A stretch of 64,000 nt of DNA from Thermoanaerobacterales bacterium (lineage in GTDB: Bacteria; Bacillota; Thermosediminibacteria; Thermosediminibacterales; Tepidanaerobacteraceae): contig DUMA01000032.1 of the NCBI GenBank assembly GCA_012840135.1, positions 62,001-126,000 of the forward strand. The letters run 5' to 3'. Of this stretch, positions 40,495 through 47,495 are shown piece after piece (position 1 is the first letter of the stretch; the number at the start of each line of letters is the position of its first letter). Made by a program: the position numbers and the translations under genes. The notes below the pieces were generated by a model. It made no database searches. It was not told the DNA's origin and worked only from the letters and a program-made list of their open reading frames with translations.

Positions 40495-40598
40495 GCCCGC
40501 ATGTATTATTCCGCTACGGACAAGCTCGCACGCCGTTGGCGGCAGCGGAGCTGCCGATGGCTGAGCGAAACAAGTCCCGCTCCATAATACATGCGGGC
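40495..40598. repeat. 104-bp unit bounded by perfect 15-bp inverted repeats
   Basis: GCCCGCATGTATTAT (40495-40509) is exactly complementary to ATAATACATGCGGGC (40584-40598). The inside is GC-rich with a GGCAGC-GGA-GCTGCC hairpin. It could be a MITE or a cruciform-forming unit; no second copy was seen in this window. Confidence 0.65.
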
Positions 40599-40621
40599 TA
40601 AGTGCTTTTGTCAACGGTCTG

Positions 40622-40646
40622 AAAAAACTCCGGATAGGAGCTTTTT
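40622..40646 (-). terminator. Terminator of the mgtE pair
   Basis: Minus strand AAAAAGCTCC-TATCC-GGAGTTTTTTC, beginning at the stop codon of the downstream mgtE copy. Confidence 0.7.
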
Positions 40647-41992
40647 CATGCCTTTAAAATCCATGTGGCGGTGCTGAAATATATGAAAAGGCCCATTATA
40701 TCCAGGGCTGTAGTGACAAAGGGACCGGCAGCCACTGCAGGATCGCGCCCCAGCCGGTGCCATAAAAAAGGTACAAGCGTACCCAGGATGGTCGCCAGTG
40801 TAAGGTTGAAAGCCATAGCTATCCCCACCACAAAACCAAGAACGACTTCTCCTTGCCATATATATGCTATCAGGGCAATTATGGCACCGTTTATAGCTCC
40901 GAGGATGATGCCCACCATCGCTTCCCGCAGCACATTTTTCCAGAGGGAAGCAGGATTAATTTCGCCTGTGGCAAGGCCCCGGACCACAATGGCCGCAGAC
41001 TGGGTCCCAACATTGCCACCCATATCCATGAGCACCGGTATGAAAAAAGACAGTGCCACCAGAGCCTTGATGGTATAGGAAAAACTGTTTATAACGCCAC
41101 CGGAAATGATTTCTCCCGCTACCGCCACCAAGATCCACGGAAGCCTCCTTTTAGCCCTCATCCACGGAGAACTCTTCCATGTATCAAGTTTTTCATCGGA
41201 ACCAGCCAGCTTGAGCATATCCTCAGTAGCTTCTTCTTCCACCACATCCATTACATCATCTACGGTGACGATGCCCAGCAGAACATCATTGTCATCCACC
41301 ACCGGCAGTGCCAGAAAACCGTATTTTTTTATGAGTTTTGCCACATCCTCCTGGTCCATGGAAGCCTGCACTTTTTTAACTTCTGTGGACATAAACTCCC
41401 CTATGGGCTTTTGAGCAGGAGCCAGTATCAAATCCCTTAAAGAAACCACCCCTACCAGTCTGTTCATAGAATCCACGGCATACACATAGTATATGGTTTC
41501 CGCATCCGGGGCAAGTTCGGAAAGCCTATTCAGCGCTTGCTGGGATTGCATATCTACCGAAAATGCTATATATTCTGTGGTCATCAGGCCCCCGGCAGTA
41601 TTTTTGTCATAGGAAAGAAGACCCTTTACATCACTTTGCTGTCTTGTTTCAATCAAAGACAAAATAATATTCTTTTTTTCTTCGGATAATTCACCCAGAA
41701 AATCCGCCAGATCGTCCGATGACATCTCATTTAACAACTGAAAGGCGTACCTGGGGCTGATATTCGTCAAAATAAAGAACTTTTTTTCAACATCAAGTTC
41801 GGTAAGAACCTCCAGTGCCGCATCAAAATCTATAACTTTAAAAAATATAATGCTTTCACGGTCTGTCAGTTCTTCAAAAACTTCGGCAAGGTCCACGGGA
41901 TGCTGTTCCTGTATTATGGTTCTGAGGCTTTTTATTGCTTTTTTTGATATGAATTCCTTTATCTTTTTTACATCCAAAGTCCCCTGTCGCAT
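40646..41992 (-). CDS. mgtE: Magnesium transporter MgtE, downstream copy
   Basis: A 448-residue Mg2+ channel/transporter. Cytosolic N-domain (1-125), CBS pair (about 130-250, with GIVTVDDVMDVVEEEATEDM), a connecting helix, and a C-terminal five-helix pore domain with the selectivity motif DMGGNVGTQS. The N and CBS domains bind Mg2+ and close the pore when Mg2+ is high. A GTG three codons upstream overlaps the ribosome site; ATG 41992 is eight bases after AGGAGG. It follows the other mgtE by a dozen bases and shares its M-box leader. Confidence 0.93.
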   Translation of the reverse strand: MRQGTLDVKKIKEFISKKAIKSLRTIIQEQHPVDLAEVFEELTDRESIIFFKVIDFDAALEVLTELDVEKKFFILTNISPRYAFQLLNEMSSDDLADFLGELSEEKKNIILSLIETRQQSDVKGLLSYDKNTAGGLMTTEYIAFSVDMQSQQALNRLSELAPDAETIYYVYAVDSMNRLVGVVSLRDLILAPAQKPIGEFMSTEVKKVQASMDQEDVAKLIKKYGFLALPVVDDNDVLLGIVTVDDVMDVVEEEATEDMLKLAGSDEKLDTWKSSPWMRAKRRLPWILVAVAGEIISGGVINSFSYTIKALVALSFFIPVLMDMGGNVGTQSAAIVVRGLATGEINPASLWKNVLREAMVGIILGAINGAIIALIAYIWQGEVVLGFVVGIAMAFNLTLATILGTLVPFLWHRLGRDPAVAAGPFVTTALDIMGLFIYFSTATWILKA

Positions 41993-42004
41993 GTTTTCCA
42001 CCTC

Positions 42005-43384
42005 CTAATGGCCCGGCCAAAAGCTTGACCCAACGGACAATTGTGGAAGAAAGGCCATGGAACAGGTAAAGTATATAATAAGGGTGCACACATCCACCAC
42101 TGTGGTAATAAAAGGTCCTGAAGCCACCGCAGGGTCTATTTTCAAAAAATTGAACAACACTGGTATCAATATACCTATAAAAGCGGAAAACATCAAGGCA
42201 ATGCCCATGGAAATACCTACCGACACGCCGAGATGGATGTTTTTCTGCCATACAAAAGCCACCGCAGCAAGCACCAGACCGCAAACTATCCCCACATTGA
42301 GCCCTGCCAGGGTTTCCTCCTTGATAAATACGGTAAGATTTTTTCTGTTCAATTCTCCGGTGGCAATACCCCGGACGGCCAGAGCCAGAGATTGAGTCCC
42401 GACGTTGCCTCCGGTGGCCATTAGCACCGGTATGAAGAAGGCTACTGCTACAACGGACTGCAATATGCTTGAATACCCATTTATAACCATACCTGAGAGT
42501 AGGTCTCCAAAAAGGCAAACCACCAGCCAGAAAATTCTTTTTTTAGAAGCGCCCCAGATGCTGGAAGTAAGTACCACATCTTCTTCAGGAGAAATACCCG
42601 CCATTTTATGAATATCTTCCGTATCTTCCTCTTCTATGACATCCAGTGCGTCATCCACCGTAACAATACCCAGCAAGCGATTCTGGCCATCCACCACCGG
42701 AACGGCCAGCAGCGAATATTTTGATATGATTTTTGCCACTTCCTCCTGGTCAAGGCCCACATCAACAGAAACCACTTTTTTATGCATCAACTCCCGGATT
42801 TTTTTATGCCTCGGGGCACTTATAAGCTCCCTGAGGGAAAGAACTCCCATGAGATGCTTTGCTTCATCCACCACGTACAAATAATAAATGGTCTCCGCAT
42901 CCTGCCCGAACTGCCTGATAACATCTATGGCATCGCTGACGGAAATGTCCGGAAACAGATAGACAAAATCGGTGGTCATAAGGCCGCCGGCAGTATCCTC
43001 GGCCATCTTCAGCAGGTTTTTTAATTCATCATAGTAGGAACTGGGTAGCCTTGAAAGCAGCTTTTCCACCTGCTGGTTGGGCATTTCCTGAAATAAGTCG
43101 ATTATTTCATCCACCGACATGTTTTCCAGGATTTTAACTATTTCAGCTTCTGTCATGTCTTCCATAAACGGCAGCCTTTCGGATGGTTCCAGTTCTTCCA
43201 AAACCTCAGCCGCTTTTTCGGTATCCATCAGTCGTAAAAAAACCTTTTTATTCACATTTTTAATCTCTCCAAGCATTTCGGCTATATCCGCCGGATGAAG
43301 CTTGGCCAGTATGGTTTTTATCTCTTCATTTTTTTTATGAACCAAGAGATGTTTTAATAGAAGAATATCCTTTTTTGGCAGCAT
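42005..43384 (-). CDS. mgtE: Magnesium transporter MgtE, M-box-proximal copy
   Basis: A 459-residue MgtE with the same plan: N-domain (1-130), CBS pair (about 140-260; GIVTVDDALDVIEEEDTED), and a transmembrane domain with MATGGNVGTQSLALAVRG. It is clearly diverged from the downstream copy, so this is an older tandem duplication that may give a heterodimer, since MgtE is dimeric. ATG is preceded by GGGAGGGG, whose first bases follow directly on the stop of a short leader frame. Expression should depend on the upstream Mg2+ riboswitch. Confidence 0.95.
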   Translation of the reverse strand: MLPKKDILLLKHLLVHKKNEEIKTILAKLHPADIAEMLGEIKNVNKKVFLRLMDTEKAAEVLEELEPSERLPFMEDMTEAEIVKILENMSVDEIIDLFQEMPNQQVEKLLSRLPSSYYDELKNLLKMAEDTAGGLMTTDFVYLFPDISVSDAIDVIRQFGQDAETIYYLYVVDEAKHLMGVLSLRELISAPRHKKIRELMHKKVVSVDVGLDQEEVAKIISKYSLLAVPVVDGQNRLLGIVTVDDALDVIEEEDTEDIHKMAGISPEEDVVLTSSIWGASKKRIFWLVVCLFGDLLSGMVINGYSSILQSVVAVAFFIPVLMATGGNVGTQSLALAVRGIATGELNRKNLTVFIKEETLAGLNVGIVCGLVLAAVAFVWQKNIHLGVSVGISMGIALMFSAFIGILIPVLFNFLKIDPAVASGPFITTVVDVCTLIIYFTCSMAFLPQLSVGSSFWPGH

Positions 43385-43397
43385 TTTTTCCCCTCCC

Positions 43398-43487
43398 TTA
43401 CTGGAAGGTTCTCTTACCCGAGGCGGTAAGATAAACCTCCGTTTTTATTTTATTTTTTCGGTATCTACTACCTGGATCAGGGTCCAT
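43398..43487 (-). CDS. Putative MgtL-like leader peptide before mgtE (29 codons, starts MDPDP)
   Basis: Between the M-box terminator and mgtE, an ATG (43487) with AGGGGG seven bases upstream opens a 29-codon frame: MDPDPGSRYRKNKIK then TEVYLTASGKRTFQ and TAA (43398). The stop touches the mgtE ribosome site (TAAGGGAGGGG). The start resembles the Salmonella MgtL leader, which begins MEPDP; such alternating acidic/proline starts are known to destabilise ribosomes at low Mg2+. The frame spans a hairpin just before mgtE. Translation and role are inferred; chance similarity is possible for five residues, but place and function coincide. Confidence 0.5.
   Translation of the reverse strand: MDPDPGSRYRKNKIKTEVYLTASGKRTFQ
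43401..43439 (-). promoter_or_regulatory. Stem-loop just upstream of the mgtE ribosome site
   Basis: Minus strand GGAGGTT-TA-TCTTACC-GCCTCG-GGTAAGA-GA-ACCTTCC: two 6-7-bp helices separated by a small symmetrical bulge. It lies wholly inside the leader frame and ends four bases before the mgtE Shine-Dalgarno, so ribosome position on the leader would decide whether it forms. Confidence 0.6.
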
Positions 43488-43509
43488 CTTATCGCCCCCT
43501 TTTGATTAA

Positions 43510-43545
43510 AATTAAAAAACCCTTCCTGAAAGGAAAGGGAATAAA
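43510..43545 (-). terminator. Expression-platform terminator of the M-box
   Basis: Minus strand CCCTTTCCTTTCAGGAAGGG followed by TTTTTTAATTTT. It follows the M-box aptamer and should form when Mg2+ is bound. Confidence 0.8.
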
Positions 43546-43549
43546 CTTT

Positions 43550-43705
43550 CCCCTCGTCAACGGTTTTAGCACTGAGCGACTTTGGAAAGCTTGTTTCCAG
43601 CCACATTAGATTTGACCTTAATCCGGCCAAATCTGTTGACCCATTGGTGTCTCTCGACATTTCCGGGCAGTGGCCTGTATTCGCACAGGAGCCTCACCTA
43701 ACAGG
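43550..43705 (-). promoter_or_regulatory. M-box (ykoK-type) Mg2+ riboswitch
   Basis: The minus strand holds the conserved M-box core in order: GTTAGGTGAGGCTCCT, CAGGCCACTGCCC, GAAATGTCGAGAGACACCAA, TGGGTCAACAG, TAATGTGGCTGGAA, GCTCAGTGCTAAAACC and GACGAG. These are near-identical to known M-box aptamers upstream of mgtE in Firmicutes. Mg2+ binding favours the downstream terminator. A 71-codon frame that crosses the aptamer is not a gene. Confidence 0.95.
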
Positions 43706-43736
43706 AAGAAACGAGCTTTTTTCTTTTGTTAATTCT

Positions 43737-43764
43737 ATTTTAATACCATCAAAGAATATGTCAA
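43737..43764 (-). promoter_or_regulatory. Promoter of the M-box-mgtE transcript
   Basis: Minus-strand TTGACA (43764-43759), 16-base spacer, TAAAAT (43742-43737), about 30 bases upstream of the aptamer. Confidence 0.75.
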
Positions 43765-43770
43765 GAGAAA

Positions 43771-43803
43771 AATGAGAGGCATTGTCCTGGACAAACCTCT
43801 CAT
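43771..43803 (-). terminator. Terminator of the Gln-rich protein gene
   Basis: Minus strand ATGAGAGGTTTGTCC-A-GGACAATGCCTCTCAT followed by TTTTCTC. The stem is long with one small bulge; it separates the coiled-coil gene from the mgtE promoter. Confidence 0.75.
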
Positions 43804-43826
43804 TTCCCCATCGTTTTTATTACTTA

Positions 43827-44399
43827 TTACTGAAAGTACCGGGAGGCAGTTTCCTGAGCCCTCTGAGCTATCTGGGCCTGTTCCTGAGCCTTTTGGGCCT
43901 GCTGTAGAGCCTGCTGCCCCGTCTGCTGAACCTGCTGCTGGGTGTTTTGAACTTGCTGCTGCGTATTTTGAACCTGCTGCTGAGTGGTCTGGATCTGCTG
44001 CATGAACTGCTGCATTGGATTTTGCTGGTTCAGCTGCTGAAGCTGTTTTGCAGACTGGTCCAGCAACTGATTCATCTGATAGAATATCTGGTTTGCCTGA
44101 ATGCTCTGCTGGGCTTGAGTCAGGGCATTTACTGCTTGCTGGATAGCCTGGCTTACCTGGGTATCCGTCTGCTGCTGCTGGGTTTGAGCCTGGTTCTTTA
44201 ACTGGTTCAACAACTGCTGGAACTGCTGGGAAGCTTGCGTCATTTGAGTCTGAGTACCTCCTTGTACCGGCTGTCCGGCTCCGACCATGCTTGCATAGTA
44301 GGTACCGGTGCTTCCGAGTCTATTGTCCAGTTCCTGTGAAACCTCAGCGTCCACTTTTTTCTCCAGTAAATACTCTTTTAAATCTTTTCTGTGTGCCAA
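43827..44399 (-). CDS. Gln-rich coiled-coil protein
   Basis: A 190-residue protein, not recognised. The first about 50 residues are mixed (HRKDLKEYLLEKKVDAEVSQEL, GTYYASMVGAGQPVQ); the remaining 140 are strikingly glutamine-rich and predicted helical, with three tandem TQQQVQN-type heptads around 140-160. No signal peptide or membrane segment. Start is TTG with GGGGGTG upstream. The segment QQAVNALTQAQQSIQANQIFYQ is shared with the neighbouring coiled-coil protein. It could be a spore-coat or filament component, but this is a guess from composition only. Confidence 0.75.
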   Translation of the reverse strand: MAHRKDLKEYLLEKKVDAEVSQELDNRLGSTGTYYASMVGAGQPVQGGTQTQMTQASQQFQQLLNQLKNQAQTQQQQTDTQVSQAIQQAVNALTQAQQSIQANQIFYQMNQLLDQSAKQLQQLNQQNPMQQFMQQIQTTQQQVQNTQQQVQNTQQQVQQTGQQALQQAQKAQEQAQIAQRAQETASRYFQ

Positions 44400-44488
44400 A
44401 TTAGCACCCCCTAAAAAAATCGTCTTCCTATATTAATATTCCCCTTTTAAAAACGGTTTAATATATGAAATTTTTTCAAATGATTATT

Positions 44489-45124
44489 TCAGTGTATCAT
44501 ATCATCTATGGATTTGCTCAGCTCATAGAAAACTCTTCTTTGCTGCAGGTTTTGCTGAGCCGTATTCAATGCTTCGATGGCCTGCTGCAATGCCCCCTGC
44601 AAATTCTGAACCGCGGGATTTGCCGAACCGGTCAAATCGGCCTGTGCCGAAACCGGAATATTGTTTATTTCAGTTTTTAATTGGTTTTCGAGGTTTTTAT
44701 AATTTATTGCAAATTGCCGGGAAGCGGTATTGAACTCATCCATATACCTGGAGAGCTCTTGAGAAAAATGTGTTAAATCATCATTTATTTTTTTGACACC
44801 TTCCATAAGGGCCATGCGCTTTTTAGAAATCTGCTCCTGCCTTAATTTGGCATTGGAACCGTCTACCCATCTTGCCAGGATACTCTGGTTTTGTTCGATG
44901 TCCATTTCAATCTGTTTTAATGTGTTATCTATATCGTTTTTAAAAGTAAGTAAATTGTCCTGTATATTTTTAACCAGGTTGGATACATTTGTAAAATTTG
45001 TCTGACTCTGTTTAAAAAAATTTTCCAGGCCGATGTTTTGCTCGGAAAAAGCGTCGGGAATAGCCTTTATATTGTCCAAAAAAGGCACCTCCATTTTTGA
45101 ATTTCCGAGATATATTATTGCCAT
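44489..45124 (-). CDS. Coiled-coil protein, partner of the Gln-rich protein
   Basis: A 211-residue, highly helical protein, not recognised. Long heptad stretches (about 35-150) are followed by a short low-complexity linker and a C-terminal helix ALQQAIEALNTAQQNLQQRRVFYE, whose pattern matches the middle of the next gene's product. No signal sequence. The ribosome site before ATG 45124 is weak (AATTAAGA); an internal ATG at residue 11 is the alternative. Lies 89 bases upstream of the Gln-rich gene on the same strand, so the two are probably one operon and may coassemble. Confidence 0.75.
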   Translation of the reverse strand: MAIIYLGNSKMEVPFLDNIKAIPDAFSEQNIGLENFFKQSQTNFTNVSNLVKNIQDNLLTFKNDIDNTLKQIEMDIEQNQSILARWVDGSNAKLRQEQISKKRMALMEGVKKINDDLTHFSQELSRYMDEFNTASRQFAINYKNLENQLKTEINNIPVSAQADLTGSANPAVQNLQGALQQAIEALNTAQQNLQQRRVFYELSKSIDDMIH

Positions 45125-45201
45125 TCTTAATTATTTTTCTGCATGATTTTTTCCGCGTTCCATATATTTCTATATAAAAGGCAATTCACGCCCTTACAAA
45201 A

Positions 45202-45252
45202 ACGCCATTCAACCCCCAAAATACGCCAGTTAGGGTGCAAAATACGCCAGTT
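45202..45252. repeat. Three ACGCCA direct repeats, possible insertion-sequence end
   Basis: ACGCCA occurs at 45202, 45223 and 45244, exactly 21 bases apart, mostly within CAAAATACGCCAGTT. Spaced short terminal repeats of this kind resemble IS21-family ends. No transposase is beside it. Confidence 0.45.
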
Positions 45253-45340
45253 GCGGTACGCCGGCAGGAAATATAAAACGAATAGAGAATACATAAAGTA
45301 AAAAATAGCCAAAACATACAAAATTATAGAAGGAGGTTAT

Positions 45341-45662
45341 ATGGATAAATTTGATAAAAAGAACATCATCATCTTCATACTGGTGGCCATAGTGTTCATA
45401 TTAGGAAGTGCTTGGCATAAACCTTGTACGCATGCAGAACATAAATGCAAAAAATACAATGACAAATTACTTTTTTGAGCTCTTGGCATCCTTTATTTTC
45501 GGAATACTCATAAGTATTCCAAATATGATCCAAGAGTTGAAGAAGGGAGGAAAGATAGCCTTTGATTTAAGCAAAGGAGTAATGTTCATTCTTCCTTCCC
45601 TAGTGCTAATTATTATCGAATCTCAGTTAATTTATGGATCATTATTCTTTGATCCCTTATGA
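45341..45662 (+). pseudogene. Small two-segment membrane protein, frameshifted
   Basis: From ATG 45341 (ribosome site GGAGG) the frame reads MDKFDKKNIIIFILVAIVFILGS and then leaves the hydrophobic pattern, stopping after 45 codons. One frame over, from about 45408, it continues INLVRMQNINAKNTMTNYFFELLASFIFGILIS and a second or third hydrophobic segment to a stop at 45662. Together they make a plausible about 107-residue integral membrane protein; a single base near 45408 (GGAAGTGCTTGG) separates them. Family not recognised. It could be a sequencing artefact. Confidence 0.5.
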
Positions 45663-45702
45663 ACAAAAATAGTGCCTCTCAGTATCCGGAAGTTAGAAAT
45701 TA

Positions 45703-45736
45703 ATAAAATCCCTGCTGGATACAACAGGGATTTTAT
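45703..45736. terminator. Bidirectional terminator
   Basis: ATAAAATCCCTG-CTGGATACAA-CAGGGATTTTAT, a 12-bp perfect stem with A/T runs on both flanks, between the converging membrane-protein and protease genes. Confidence 0.8.
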
Positions 45737-45753
45737 TATACTTTTATTAACAT

Positions 45754-46584
45754 TTATTTTTTCTCGCTGCTTTTTCTTTCGTAAGGGATGGGCACATAGT
45801 GGACCGATGGGCGCATCTGCGCTGTCTGGGGGTAAAGGTCCATCAATTTGTATATTTCTTCGGGCAGGTCGGTGGAAACTGTGAGGCCCATGTTTTTCAG
45901 CTCTTCAGCGGAAATGGGGTAATCATGGGTCCAGCGGCCTTCAGTAAAAATCCTGGCAAGTTCTTTTGCCTTATCTTCTTCCATGCCGTTGCCCCGCAAG
46001 ATCATATATACGTTTTCCCGGACCTGGTGCATGGCTTTTTCTGCCACATCTGCCAGTATCAGCGTTTCATCGTCAATTTTTTCAATGGGCTTTTGAGCAA
46101 TCACCCTAAGGATGGAAGCTGCGGGATAATTGCCCAGTTGGGGATCTACAGGCCCTAAAACCGCATTTTCATCCATCACTATCTCATCACAGGCCAGGGC
46201 AATCATGGTGCCGCCGGACATGGCATAATGTGGAACAAACACAGTAACCTTTGACGGATGTTTCATTATGGCATGGGCAATCTGTTCTGCCGCCAGCACC
46301 AGGCCTCCCGGTGTATGCAGGATGATATCTATGGGCATATCGTCGGGGGTCATTCTTATGGCTCGAAGCACCTGCTCCGAATCCTCTATGTTTATATACC
46401 TGCTGATGGGAAGGCCCAGCAAGCTCAAGGATTCCTGGCGGTGTATCAATGTTATGACTCGAGAGTTGCGCTTTTTTTCTATTTCTCTAATGAGTCTAAG
46501 GCGCGCTATCTCGATTTGCCTGTGTCTGAACAATGGAATAAACGAATATATAAGGAAAATCAGCCAGATGATATTCCAGAACAT
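45754..46584 (-). CDS. Membrane-anchored ClpP-fold serine protease (SDH family)
   Basis: A 276-residue protein with one N-terminal membrane helix (about 2-18), a charged linker, and a ClpP/SppA crotonase-like domain: IDIILHTPGGLVLAAEQIA (oxyanion glycine pair), then the serine nucleophile in YAMSGGTMIALACDEI, and VLGPVDPQLG. It belongs to the serine dehydrogenase proteinase (SDH) group; biological substrates are unknown. The catalytic domain probably faces the cytoplasm. ATG after AGGAGGTG. Next gene upstream is the Cof phosphatase, 62 bases away. Confidence 0.87.
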   Translation of the reverse strand: MFWNIIWLIFLIYSFIPLFRHRQIEIARLRLIREIEKKRNSRVITLIHRQESLSLLGLPISRYINIEDSEQVLRAIRMTPDDMPIDIILHTPGGLVLAAEQIAHAIMKHPSKVTVFVPHYAMSGGTMIALACDEIVMDENAVLGPVDPQLGNYPAASILRVIAQKPIEKIDDETLILADVAEKAMHQVRENVYMILRGNGMEEDKAKELARIFTEGRWTHDYPISAEELKNMGLTVSTDLPEEIYKLMDLYPQTAQMRPSVHYVPIPYERKSSEKK

Positions 46585-46646
46585 AAATTCACCTCCTGTA
46601 ACAATGATCTGAAGATAGAGTCAAGAGGTTATCACCGCAGTCATCC

Positions 46647-47483
46647 TTAGAGGTCTTCCAAACTAATCTTTTCCTGCGGAACAATGAACTTGTTTACAAT
46701 GTCTAATAGACCGTTTTCACAGTTTGTAAGGGTGATATATTTGGCATGCCCCTTTATATGTTCTGTCGCATTGCCCATGGCTATACCCAGACCGGCATAT
46801 TTCAGCATGGATACATCATTGTAACCGTCTCCTATGGTGATCACTTCGGTGCTGTCAATTCTAAACGCATCAGCCAGAAACTTTACGGCACTGCCTTTGC
46901 TTACCCCTTTTAAATTGATTTCCATATGGCTTTCCTCGGCAAGACTTACCTCAAAGTTTTGTTCCAACTTGAAAAGCAGTTCTGCAGGGACTTTTACAAC
47001 TTTTGATACATCGCCTACAGCGAACACCTTATAAGAACTCAGGTTTTTTTGTTTCACATAATCTATCATGTCATGCACTACATTACATTCTATGCCTTCG
47101 CACTGATTAATGTACCACCGGGTTCTTTCGTTAAACCTTTCTACCTTTATAGTTTCATTTTCATATACGATTACTTCATACCCCCATTCTTTTAAAAGTT
47201 CTATAAGTTCTATAAGTTTTCCCGGTGGAATGGGCCTTTCTAGGATTCGGTGCCGGGTATAAATGTCTATTATAAGAGCACCGTTGTAACATATAAGAGG
47301 AGCATTTATCATAATTTCCCGGGCAATAGATTCTGCCCTTGCCAGCATGCGCCCGGTGGCAATGGTGATAATAAATCCCCTTTTTTCCCTCAGGACGGCC
47401 AAGATTTTTTTTGTTTCTTCCGGCACCTTACCCTCACTGTCCAGCAGTGTACCGTCGATATCAGTCACAAGCATGTGGTACAT
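46647..47483 (-). CDS. Cof-type HAD phosphatase
   Basis: A 278-residue HAD IIB (Cof) family hydrolase: motif I LVTDIDGTLLDSEG, motif II in IITIATGR, and C-terminal TIGDGYNDVSMLKYAGLGIAMGNA. The cap between about 85 and 190 is of the C2b type. Family members dephosphorylate sugar phosphates, PLP or similar metabolites; substrate not assignable. ATG after GAGGGGG. It starts 12 bases past nadE, implying cotranscription. Confidence 0.9.
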   Translation of the reverse strand: MYHMLVTDIDGTLLDSEGKVPEETKKILAVLREKRGFIITIATGRMLARAESIAREIMINAPLICYNGALIIDIYTRHRILERPIPPGKLIELIELLKEWGYEVIVYENETIKVERFNERTRWYINQCEGIECNVVHDMIDYVKQKNLSSYKVFAVGDVSKVVKVPAELLFKLEQNFEVSLAEESHMEINLKGVSKGSAVKFLADAFRIDSTEVITIGDGYNDVSMLKYAGLGIAMGNATEHIKGHAKYITLTNCENGLLDIVNKFIVPQEKISLEDL

Positions 47484-47495
47484 AAAAAACCCCCT

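Larger units (their letters stand above)
40203..40620. other. Hairpin-rich non-coding interval
   Basis: About 420 bases with no supportable gene. Contents: CCCACCTACGGTGGG and ACCGCTTTT...AAAAGCGGT stem-loops (40250-40440), a terminator at 40455 and a long inverted repeat at 40495-40598. The first half looks like structured RNA or intron/IS debris but I could not assign it. Confidence 0.5.

Noticed and set aside
42233-42518. Overlapping alternative frames in the mgtE region
   Set aside because: Composition shadows of the MgtE transmembrane domain in other frames; MgtE is intact and explains the sequence.
43445-43660. 71-codon minus-strand frame
   Set aside because: It lies across the M-box aptamer and its terminator; the RNA elements explain the sequence and the encoded peptide has no similarity.
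45202-45252. Spaced short repeats as a CRISPR array
   Set aside because: Only three 6-15-base units with 21-base period and no conserved palindromic repeat of CRISPR length or cas genes.
45127-45321. 64-codon minus-strand frame with repeated NWRIL
   Set aside because: The repetition comes from the ACGCCA direct repeats; it overlaps the upstream region of a real gene and has no ribosome site.
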